DNA from: Beverwykella pulmonaria
Taxonomy: Eukaryota; Ascomycota; Dothideomycetes; Pleosporales; Melanommataceae
Direction of reading: 5' to 3'
Length of the DNA: 64,000 bases
Assembly: GCA_001599595.1 (NCBI GenBank)
Contig: BCHH01000002.1
Span: 3,622,077 to 3,686,076 of the forward strand
This document shows positions 45,224-55,590 of this stretch, piece after piece. The position numbers and the translations under genes were made by a program. A model generated the notes under the pieces. That model searched no databases and was not told the origin of the DNA. It saw only the letters and a list, made by a program, of their open reading frames with translations. Position 1 is the stretch's first letter. Each line of letters begins with the position of its first letter.

Positions 45224-47010
45224 ATGGCAGCCAACCCAGACGCTATTCTCCGCGAGGTCAACATCCTCGGTGCATTGAATGACCAGAACCGCAAGATTCT
45301 GAGTCGCGACGCCGCCGTCTTCCTCGCTCTCCTCCATCGCACATTCAACGAGCGCCGGAAAGCCCTGCTCCAGCGACGCATTGTCCGACAGGCCGAGCTC
45401 GATAAGGGCAATCTCCTCGACTTCCTCCCAGAGACTCGACACATCCGTGAGAACGAGACATGGAAGGGTGCTCCCCCAGCCCCCGGGCTTGTGGACAGAC
45501 GTGTGGAGATCACAGGGCCGACCGACAGAAAGATGGTTGTCAATGCATTGAACTCTGACGTGTGGACATACATGGCCGACTTCGAAGGTGAGACTTTGTC
45601 GAACGTGATATGCAGTGTGCTCAGGAAGCTCACAACCCAATAGACTCATCCGCTCCGACGTGGGACAACATGGTCAACGGCCAGCTCAACCTCTACGATG
45701 CCATCCGCAGGCAGGTCGACTTCAAGCAGGGTGAGAAGGAATACAAGCTGCGCACCGACCGGACACTCCCCACACTCATTGCCCGCGCCCGAGGCTGGCA
45801 TCTGGAGGAGAAGCACTTCACTGTTGACGGTGAGCCCATCTCTGGATCCCTGTTCGACTTTGGCCTGTACTTCTTCAACAACGCCGAGGAGCTCGTAAAG
45901 CGGGGGTTCGGCCCATACTTTTACCTGCCGAAGATGGAGTCCCATCTCGAGGCCAGGCTGTGGAATGACGTGTTCAATCTTGCACAGGACTACATTGGCA
46001 TGCGACGGGGCACCATCCGAGCTACTGTCCTGATCGAGACCATTACGGCTGCTTTCGAGATGGACGAGATCATCTACGAGCTCCGTGACCATTCCTCCGG
46101 CCTCAACTGCGGCCGTTGGGACTACATCTTCAACACCATCAAGCGCTTCCGCCAGAATCCTAGCTTCATCCTTCCCGACCGAGCCGCTGTGACTATGACA
46201 GTTCCCTTCATGGACGCGTATGTGAAGCTGCTCATCAAGACCTGCCACAAGCGAGGTGTGCATGCCATGGTAAGTCCACTATCCGACCACCTGATCAAAC
46301 TCAATTGACATGGCCTAGGGCGGTATGGCCGCGCAAATTCCCATCAAGAACGACCCCGCCGCGAACGACGCAGCTATGGCCAATGTCCGCGCCGATAAGC
46401 TCCGTGAAGTGCGTGCAGGCCATGACGGAACCTGGGTTGCTCACCCAGCCCTTGCGTCTATCGCCTCAGATGTTTTCAACACACACATGCCAGCACCTAA
46501 CCAGTTGTATGTGCGTCGCGAAGACGTACACATTACTGCCAACGACCTCCTCAACATGAACGTGCCTGGCAAGATCACTGAGGAAGGCATCCGCAAGAAC
46601 CTCGACATTGGTCTTGCTTACATGGAAGCCTGGGTCCGAGGCGTTGGATGTGTGCCCATAAACTACCTCATGGAGGACGCTGCCACTGCTGAAGTGTCAC
46701 GCAGCCAGCTCTGGCAATGGGCCAAGCACAACGTGCAGACTGCTGAGGGCCAGACAGTGACCAAAGACTTTGCGACCAAGTTGCTCAGAGAACAAGCAGC
46801 GAAGCTCGCTGCGAAAGCACCCAAGGGGAACAAGTTTGCCTTGGCTTCGAAGTACTTTGAGAGCCAGGTCACGGGCGAGGACTATGCCGAGTTCTTGACG
46901 TCGTACGTTTTTCAATCCTCCGTACGCATTGAAATATACTAACGTGCGGTAGACTGCTATACAACGAAATCACAAATGTAGGTCCCGCCAAAGGTGCTTC
47001 AAAGCTATAG
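45224..47010 (+). CDS. acuE: Malate synthase, glyoxysomal/peroxisomal
   Basis: Four exons: 45224-45587, 45644-46269, 46319-46902 and 46953-47010, giving 543 residues; the three introns are 49-56 nt, GT-AG and frame-keeping. The enzyme condenses glyoxylate with acetyl-CoA to malate in the glyoxylate cycle, needed on acetate or fatty acids. Signatures are '[16 protein letters not shown]', '[20 protein letters not shown]' (spanning intron 1), '[20 protein letters not shown]', '[20 protein letters not shown]', '[15 protein letters not shown]' and '[11 protein letters not shown]'. The product ends in Ser-Lys-Leu, a type 1 peroxisomal targeting signal encoded by the tiny last exon. Length and exon pattern fit fungal AcuE proteins. 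Confidence 0.96.
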
Positions 47011-47740
47011 CTTTCCATCTCTCGTATCCCATACCCTTGTATCACTCTTAAATCAAAAGAATATCTTTGCGGGCGCATGGGCAGACTGTATTCTACGCAA
47101 TTTAAAAAGATGAATGTCGTTTGAAAGTACCTTGTATTGTTACCATCGTACATGTAATAATTACCATGTGAAAGACCATTGGCTAACATATGCGTGTTTG
47201 ATAGGCCCAGTCCCCCGTTGCGGCGAGCAAGCTTTGAGCGAACCGAGGTCGATCTGGGATTGTGGTGTATTGCGGGGATGAGTCGGCCAGTGTGGCGTGG
47301 TGTGGAATGTGGGATGCACGTGGGAATGCGGAGTGCGTGGCATGTGAAAGCGAGTGAAAGATCACGCGAATCATGAGGATACGAGATGATAGAAACTTGG
47401 CATAAGCTTGTACAGGTCGGTAGCGAAACCGGCTTCACCTCGGACGTCAGGCTTTCATTAGCCTAGACACGTGATTCACCACTGTACAAGAAGTATTTGT
47501 GTCACAGCTTGAGCTGACGACCTTATGGCCAGTGCGGGTCAGCCTGCTAGTGGTGGCGATATGACGGGTCTCATGAAGTCCAGCTTTAGCTACTGAAATA
47601 CGCCAACGCGGCCACGTGATATTGAATACTTGCAGCTCATCTATAATACTGATAGACACCGTTCTTCGACTGTTCCACCTGTGCACATCTTACTTACATT
47701 GATATCTTACGCAATCCCCCTTATGCGACTCTTGCAGATT
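47011..47740. other. Intergenic, nothing recognised
   Basis: The 3' flank of malate synthase and the boundary to the decayed NLR-like locus. Only chance frames. Confidence 0.35.
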
Positions 47741-49540
47741 AACGATGGCGGCGACTTCAGCCTGGTCTAGCGTGTTGGCAACAAACATCCCACAGTTGCT
47801 ATCCTTTCTCGCACTCGGGAAGAGATGAGGAGGAGGCTACCTTCAAAACCTAGAGAATGGTACAGGCAAAACAAAGGTCGGCCATTACAAGATTCGCTTC
47901 TGCGGCAAGCAATCTGCTAAGGACGACCTCCATTTTTTCTGGGTAGAATCGACATGTCAAGTAGCGCCGGGCTTTCAGAAGCTATCAACTCTATGTTACG
48001 TGTATCTGTCTCACGTTCTAGACAGTATCTCTAATAGAGGAAACCGGTTATCTCAAAGATGGACGTCGGCATTTAGGGAGAGCGGATGGTTCACCCGGGG
48101 CTGGACTCTTCAAGAGCTTACCGCTCCGGTATCAGTTGAAATTTTCTCAAAGGGGAGACGCTTCTTGGAGACAAACGATCGCTGGAACAGATTCTCCATG
48201 AGACAACAAAAATCACTGCCAAAGCCCTTCAAGGATGTCCTTTATCCCAGTTCAGCATCGATGTACGATTCCCTTGGGCCGCAAAACGCCAGACAAAACG
48301 CGAAGAGAATGCAGTATATTCTCTGCTAGGTATATTCCATACTCATATACCGTTGAGCTATGGAGAGGGTCGGGACAAGGCGTTCGCCCGGCTTCGGAAG
48401 GAAATTAAAATGTCTTCTAGCCTATTGAGGCGGCAGGGGCCCACGGGCTAGGTGGTGCAGGTAAGACTCAGTTACAGGTCGAATTTGCTCGACGTCACCA
48501 ACACAATATCTCGTCGGTGTTATAGCATTACGGTAGCAACAAGAGCAACCTCAAGCAAAAAATCGCCGATTGTGCGAGCCGCGTACTAGTAGGGCAGCTC
48601 GCCGAGACCAGCAGAACATGCGCTTATGGCCAGGGAGAAAACGAGGAAGGAGAGGAAGAGGAGAGGTAAATACTATGGGTGATTCATATATTAGCAATTG
48701 TATATGCGCAAAGGGGAAAGCTAGATCATGCAGAGAAGATGTACATGCGGGCGATGGAAGGGTATAATAATGCACTAGGAGCGGAGGATCTGTTAGCACT
48801 CTGCACAGTCAACAAGTTAGGCATTTTCTACTTCGATCAGGACAGATTAGACAAGGCAGAGGAGAGGTATACGCGGGCGCTAAAAGGACACAAAAAGGCA
48901 CTTGGAATGAAGCGCAAGCCAACACTCACCACAGTCAATAACCTAGGCCTTCTCTACTTCAAACGCGGAAAGCTAAAAGGGAGAGCAGATGTACTCACAG
49001 GCGCTAGAAGGAAGAGTGAAGGCACTTTGTGCAGAGAGTCTGTCAACACTTAAAACAGTCCACAACTTAGGCAGCCTCTACAAGGAACCGGGGCAAGCTA
49101 GACAAGGCAAAGAAGATGTACATTCGCGCACTGGACGGAAGGGAGAATGCACTAGGAGCAGGGTACACGTCAACACTTGACACAGTCCACAACTTAGGCA
49201 GCCTCTACAAGGACCAGGGTAAGCTAGACAAGGCAGAGAAGATGTACATGTGCGCACTGCCTGGATACGAGGAGGCGATTGGTTCCGAAAGCATCTCCAC
49301 CTACATTCCAGCGCTACATACCATGAGCGCCCATGCTCCCCTCTTTGAAACTCAAGGTTGTGTAGATGGTTCCAGAATCTGGTACTCAAGGGCGCTCTCG
49401 GGCTGCTCAAAGGTGCTTTGGGAAGGTCCATTAGAAGTGCTAAGCTCTGCGCAACAGCCTCGCTAGAGACAGCAGCAATGCTTCGATCGACAGAGTGTTG
49501 GCGCAAGAATATGCCGACGTCGAAGCCAATATTGATTTAT
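47741..49540 (+). pseudogene. Decayed HET-NB-ARC-TPR (NLR-like) gene
   Basis: Three modules of a fungal STAND receptor can be read in order through many stops and frame changes. The HET domain (47,745-48,420) reads 'SSSAGLSEAINSML', 'ESGWFTRGWTLQELTAP', 'GDKRSLEQILHETTKI', 'WAAKRQTKREENAVYSLLG' and 'LSYGEGRDKAFARLRKEIK'. A Walker A loop follows at about 48,448-48,480 ('GLGGAGKTQLQVEFARRH'), but most of the NTPase domain after it is missing. Kinesin-light-chain-type TPRs (48,690-49,310) then repeat every 126 bp with the pattern 'GKLDHAEKMYMRAMEGYNNA' and 'LTTVNNLGLLYFKRGK'. Intact relatives act in heterokaryon incompatibility and cell death (family knowledge). The large NB-ARC deletion makes this copy non-functional. 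Confidence 0.8.
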
Positions 49541-49542
49541 TG

Positions 49543-49913
49543 CGCTTAGAGGAGGGGGAGGATAGCTGCGCGCAGCCTCTTTGAGGATCCATTCGACAAG
49601 GAATTGCTCTTGGTTTGGGTGTAATCCCTGCTGGTGCTTATAAGCTTGTACACGATTTATCACACCCTTAAGGCGGTTGCCTAGCATCAACTCAGGCATT
49701 GCCGCGAAGCTACCATCTGCTGGATTATGGCTGAACGCCTCTAAGTCAGAATCCATGCCAGAAAGGGGTGAATTCCGCATACACATTGAAGTCGGATACG
49801 AATAGGCCCTTGGCCCAGAACTCCGTACGCCTCGGCGGCAGCTCGTTTAGGTGGAAAACACCGGGCTTAAAAGCATTAATAGCTTGCTCTATCGCATGCT
49901 CACGAGGATCCAT
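49543..49913 (-). mobile_element. Pogo-family transposase N-terminal fragment
   Basis: The complement reads 'MDPREHAIEQAINAFKPGVF' from 49913, then, after a frame change, 'KRAAAEAYGV', and in a third frame 'QAYKHQQGLHPNQEQFLVEW' with 'ILKEAARSYPP'. This is the order of the Psq-type helix-turn-helix and CENP-B-like N-terminus of fungal pogo/Fot transposases. The DDE domain is absent, so it is a truncated relic, abutting the end of the NLR-like pseudogene. A repeated 'tgcgcagcttcccc' (about 49,977 and 49,997) beyond its 5' side may be left from the terminus. Confidence 0.6.
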
Positions 49914-50977
49914 AGTAAATTGTATGGGGGTGGATGAAAACACAATATTTTGATTGGGTGGTGTTTTGACACGGGTGCGCAGCTTCCCCCCCGTATGCGC
50001 AGCTTCCCCGTAGCCGAGCTTATCACTGCGTCCTAATTAAGACAACAGCGTTTAGCCTCTTTCTCTTTCTTGCGAGAACTAGGTCTACTGAGCAACAGTA
50101 TACTTAGACTCTCATCTTGGGTGGTCACATTGGCTAATTGGGCCATGTGATAATACAGGTATTTTCGGACAAGTTATCAGCGAGATTTGAGCCGATAGCC
50201 AGGATGATAAAAAAGAGTATCCGCAAAAGGGATTATAGACGGTTATACTACCACAATGCGGGCGCCAACTTTACACTTCTCGCCACCACCGGGAGCAGTA
50301 GTGACCACAGCACGGGGTCGATCATCAACCAACCCAACTTAAAGACTCTTCTTATTCCATCTCCGACGAGGGGGAAGCAGCACCTCAAGAGCCGCTTTAC
50401 ATCTTCAAGACTCAAGTGCAGCATGAGCTGATGAGCCAATCTTCTTGCCGTCCCGCACGACGCAAAAGCTCATACGACTGATCACGTCATGCACACAGCC
50501 ATATGAATAGAGACAGCTGATGGATCTGAGGCAATAGAATGGCGCACTTTAACCGGTCAACAAGTGCAACCCTCTCCTACAGTCAAACAAAAGGACACCG
50601 TTCGAGAGATGCTGTACATACCTGTAGTGAATTTACTCAGACCGTGTCCAAGATCTCGGCATAGAGTACAGACAGCGACCTGCTCTGACCGATCACAATT
50701 GCGATCCAATTTTGCCACTACTCAAACGCCTTCCGATAAAAACGAGGCTTGACGAGCTGAAGATTGATGCAACGCCCCTTCCTGTTCTTGCCCACAATTG
50801 GCTCGTTGGTTGACCTCTTCGAGACGCAGAGCGCCTCAATGTGCTTTTCCCTTCCCTCATGGCGATATCGATGAGCAGCCACAATTTAAGACGCTGTATA
50901 CCCCAATGACGCTGTAGGCCACTATCAGTTTTTCCTCTCTTAATCTTTCGTTGTGTTGCGCAGAAACCTGAACGACG
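49914..50977. other. Intergenic upstream of the kinase-HET gene
   Basis: A presumed promoter region of the kinase-HET gene plus the flank of the pogo fragment. No gene recognised. Confidence 0.35.
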
Positions 50978-52582
50978 ATGGACAGTTCGCAAGCGCCAGA
51001 AAGGGCGTCGAAGGCAAAAGAGCCCTCGCGACTCAGAAAATGGGCAACTGCAATAGTCCGAATTTCCAAGAGGGAGGAGCATACTTTTCGGTCCGAGCCG
51101 CTTTCCTCTTCACAGAGCCCATTGCATCATAATCGAGATCGTGACTCGAACATCCAAAGTAGTGCCCAACCCGAACTTCAAACTTCTCAATCAAAGTGTG
51201 CACGTATCGACATTGTAAAAGACGGCGCCTCCGTCCCGGCCCGCTCAATCAATACCACCAATGTAAAGGCAATCACTCACCATTCTTCAAGTGAGCTTCT
51301 TCCTGCAAGTCCACCATTTGTTAAAGACGCTGTTGCTGGATACACTCCGCCAATTGATGGAGCACGGAACGTTTCACCTGGATCTATCGACGTCAAACCA
51401 AATCCTCATGCATCATTATCGCGCGAAACCGACCTCTCATCCGTCAAGGCACTCGGCAATGAGATTTCGAAGATACTGGAAAGTCATGAAATTGGACTGG
51501 ACGGTCCGAAATTACACTTCCCAGACTCGGAATACTCACTTTTGTTCACACGCGACAGAATCGAGGAAGTCCTCCCGAATGCATCCCCCGAACTTATTAG
51601 CTTCATCTGTGACAAGGCGACCAAGCTATTTGCGATTACTGTATTGTCAAATCAACCAGAACTACTTCCCGCAATGAAGGCATTCTGCCGCCACAATGTG
51701 ACTGACGCAAAATGTCTCCCCATCCAGCGGAAACTCACTGCAGAGGACGAATGTGACCACTTGGGCGAAGTATCAGAATGTTCGGATGAGTGCATTGGTA
51801 CAGAGCCTAGGCACTGCAAGCACGATGCATGGCTGGACGTCTTCCACCACAAGATCTGGGACAGACTCAGTTTCAGTAACTTTTACGACAAGCAGTGGTC
51901 ATTTGTGCTCCATAGCTTTCACCACGACACCTTCACGTACAGCCTGCATGACTGGTGTATTTTGCCGTTCAAGAAAACGATCGAGAAGGATGGCAAGATT
52001 GGGCCGGGTCATTTCAGCACCGTGACCCAAGCATCGATGCTTGCGGGATTTCAAGATACAATTGATTCAGTCAGTATACATGAATCACGTTCGAGATCTC
52101 GTCCTTCCACTAACATTAGTATTCTCAATAGAGAGGACGTGATACAGTCAAAGTTGCAATAAAAACCTTGCGCCCGCTTGAAGAAAAGGGGTACAACATC
52201 GTTGATGAATGGAACTCAGAAGCCAATGCACATAAAACACTTGATCGTCTGCAAAATGAGCATATAACTCGTGGTATTGCAGCTTATTGCCAGCATGGGA
52301 AGTACAACATCGTCTTAGAATGGGCGGATGGTGGCAGCCTCAGATCCTTCTGGAATGAGAACCCCAACCCTAAACTGTCAAAAGAGAGAATCATGGAGCT
52401 CTTGAGACAGCTTTATGGTCTAGCTGATGCTCTTGCTTCTATGCACCATACGTCAGTGTCCTCTTCAAGAGGCGACACTAGAAGTAGGGGCAGCTCCGTT
52501 AGCTCTGCCTCTGGAGTTCATACCAGAGATTTCCAAAGAACAGGATATTCCAAGAACAAGCCGATTGAGATCGAGGTTGATA

Positions 52583-52590
52583 GTTCCGAG
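52583..52590. repeat. Left 8-bp target-site duplication of hAT element
   Basis: gttccgag, identical to 55583-55590. Eight base pairs is the target-site duplication length of hAT transposons. Confidence 0.9.
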
Positions 52591-55582
52591 CAGACTTGGC
52601 AACAAACAAGCTCAACAAGCTAGCTTGATTGGCTTGATTGTTACTAACAAACAAGCCAAACAAGCTGAGGAGTCGCTCCCTAACAATCAATCAAGCTGAG
52701 ATTCGTCAGCTTGTTTGGCTTGTTTGTTACTTTTGTAAGTGTTGAGGCTGTAGAGATGTACGTAAAGTACGTATATCATTGATTTTCATAGTGTTGATAT
52801 TCAATTGCCCCTATATCTATGGCCTCTAATTGGCTTACTAAGCGAGACGCTAGTACTAACTAAGTAAGGTTGCAATTTCTTTGACACGCCAACCATCTCC
52901 GTCAACATCAACTGCACCTACCTGCCCTCACCTATTACACCACTTTTACAGCAATTACCGCCGTCCTATCACTGCTAAAGACCTTACTAGGCATAAACGC
53001 TAACCTCTCGCAAGTATTCTTACAGCAGATTGAAAACGCGGGCTCACAGTTACCCTCCAACAGTGACGCAACTAATTACGCGACCAATGCGCCCTCCAAG
53101 CTCAATGCAATTAAATATCCACCTACTATAACACCTATACTGTTAGATAATTCTATATACAAAGGCATTAACTAGAAGTGTATTCCACAGCTTTAAAAGC
53201 CTCTATATAACCCAAAGCAAAGCTATTAGAGCTAGGTTTGGTAGTATAGTTACCAAGTTTACCATTGCAAGCATCACCAACTCTACTAGCTCTGCAAATA
53301 TTGCCACACCCATAAGGCCCCTAGAGGCCTATATAGGGCTAATTACTCTACAAGCTCTATTGCCAGGCATCTTGCTAAGCAGCAGAGAGGCTACAGAGTC
53401 AAAAAAGCTAGCTAAATTAACTTTCAGAAACTATTAGGTCAGCCCTTAGTGCTGGCCTAGATCCAGCAGCAACATAATATAGAGATTTGTCAAGACGTTG
53501 CCAATACGTTGGCCAATGCTTTTAAAAAGGAGTTATTTTAGCAGGCAGTTATTAACTTTGTAGTTTCCAATAATCAAGCTCTCTAAGTTATTAAGGCCCC
53601 AGCTTTTTAAGAGATAATTTAGCAGGCTAATCCTCTAGCTAAACACTACTTATAGAGGAGCCACAACACCCTCTAGGACTACATTATTGCCAAATATAAG
53701 GCCTACTTGCCTTTAGTTATTAATTACCTCAGCCAGTCACGCTTGCTAATACATATATTATTTAATAATTAGACATCAACTAGCAGTAAACGCGCTCTCA
53801 CAGGGATCTACGTACATTATCTAGACGCTGCTAGAGTGTTACAAGACTACGTTCTTAGGTTGCCCTCACTCCTGGGTCAACACTCTAGCAATAATATTGC
53901 TAGTGTAGTTAAAAAGACGCTTTAAACTTTTAGGATAACTCCAAAACGCCTTAGTTACTTTGTCCTTGACAATGCCCTAAATAACAACACTACAATAGAA
54001 GCCTTGGCCTTAGTGTACAACTTTAATCCCCAACACTAACAACTACACTATTTATGCTATATCCTTAACCTAGGGGCGCAGCAAATTATATTTAGGAAGG
54101 ACAGAGAGGCGTATAATAACTTAGACAAGAATATACTAGATAAGGAGCAGTTTATAGAGGAGTAGCAGAGGACTAGCCCCTTAGGTGTCCTACTTAACGT
54201 TATCACCTCTATATGTACTCCACAAGCCCGTTAGCTTCTTAAGGGCTTTTAAATTAATTACAACAACTACTTAGAAGACTCAAGATCCTTATTAGAGCCT
54301 ATTAAGCCTGTTAAGACTTGCTAGAACTCCTTCTGCTTATGTTTTAAGCGCGCTGTTAAATTACGCAACCCAATTAATAACTACATTTAGTACAAGACTA
54401 ATAAATACAACTAAGAGCTAGCAAAGCGTTGCAACTAGCTAGGAAATGTCCCAAAGAAGCCAAGGCTCTTTATTAAGGAGGGCGGCCTTACTGCTAAGGA
54501 CTAGGCTACAATATTAGAGTACATACAAATATTGGCGCTGTTTAAAGAAGCTACCCAAGAGCTTAAAGGCAGAGGCAAGGCTGGCTTATCTAGAGCCATA
54601 TAGGAAGTTATCCCAACATTTAATTGGCTTATTAATTAGCTCTAGGACACTATTAAGAGGCTTAATAACGCAAAGTTTAATAATATTAACAGACTAGAGG
54701 ACCACCTACTTATCAATTGCAAAGCAGCTCTTAAGAAGCTATTGGAGTACTACAATAAACTTTACAGTACCCCAGCGTACTATGCTGCCTGTAGGCTCCA
54801 TCTATAGTACAAGAACTACCTAGAAGAAGCCTAGCGTGTACCTAAGGATTACAATAAGCAGCTCTACAGCGCTAAACACCTATACAAGGGCTGGCTTAAA
54901 GAAAGCTACTGTTAATTTTAACTGCTCTAGAAGGCCTTCAAGGACTCTGCTAGGCCTTTAAGTGCTTCTTAAGCACCTCTACCAAAGAAAGTTTGCCTTA
55001 GTTACTCTACTAGTAGAGCTAACTTTATAAGGGCTACACTTAAGAGCGCTGAGAGCTCTTAGGAGAGTGATGATAAGTTTAATTACTAGAAGGCTGAGTT
55101 GCCTCTTAGCAAGAGCAAGTCATTGGCCAAGGACCTAATAAAGTACTGGCTTACAAAGGCTGAGCAGTATCCCTTGCTCTTACGCTTCGCCCTTAATATA
55201 TTAAGTATACCTGCTGCAGCCACAGACTGTGAGAGGACCTTCTCAGAGCTTGGAGACTTACTAGAAGTACAACAACTCCGCATGAAGCCTAACTTGCTCT
55301 TAGCGCTCCAGAGTCTCCAGAGTTGGAAGCGCATTAGCTTGAAGCCTCAGAAAAATCAATCAGGAGTCACCTCCAAGGTCCCCATCCAGATAGATACAAT
55401 ATACACGATTGATGATGTGCTCACGTGACTGGGCAATTCACTTCCTAATAAATAAACAAGCCAAACAAGCCGCCAGGCAAATATTTTCCTAACAAACAAG
55501 CCAAACAAGCCAGCCCCTTGATTGCTAACAAACAAGCAAGCCGGAGGGGCCAGCTTGTTTGGCTTGTTTGTTGCCAACTCTG
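52591..55582 (+). mobile_element. hAT-family DNA transposon, 2992 bp, decayed transposase
   Basis: The terminal inverted repeats start CAGACTTGGCAACAAACAAG at 52591 and, on the complement of the right end, CAGAGTTGGCAACAAACAAG; they differ at one of the first 20 bases. An 8-bp target-site duplication flanks the element. Subterminal DNA is packed with AACAAGCC-like motifs, including a perfect 24-bp inverted repeat (52645-52668 with 52706-52729). The interior reads as a hAT transposase with many in-frame TAG/TAA where TGG/CAA is expected. The C-terminal dimerisation domain is the clearest part: 'LIKYWLTKAEQYPLLLRFAL', 'ILSIPAAATDCERTFSELGD' and 'MKPNLLLALQSLQSWKRI' (55,126-55,345). The stop pattern resembles RIP. 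The transposase as read is non-functional. Confidence 0.92.
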
Positions 55583-55590
55583 GTTCCGAG
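55583..55590. repeat. Right 8-bp target-site duplication of hAT element
   Basis: gttccgag, identical to the left copy. Both copies sit in the same reading frame of the host exon (Ser-Glu codons TCC GAG). Confidence 0.9.

Noticed and set aside
45164..46263. Long minus-strand frames across the malate synthase gene
   Set aside because: Shadow frames of a high-GC3 coding gene, which is certain on the plus strand.
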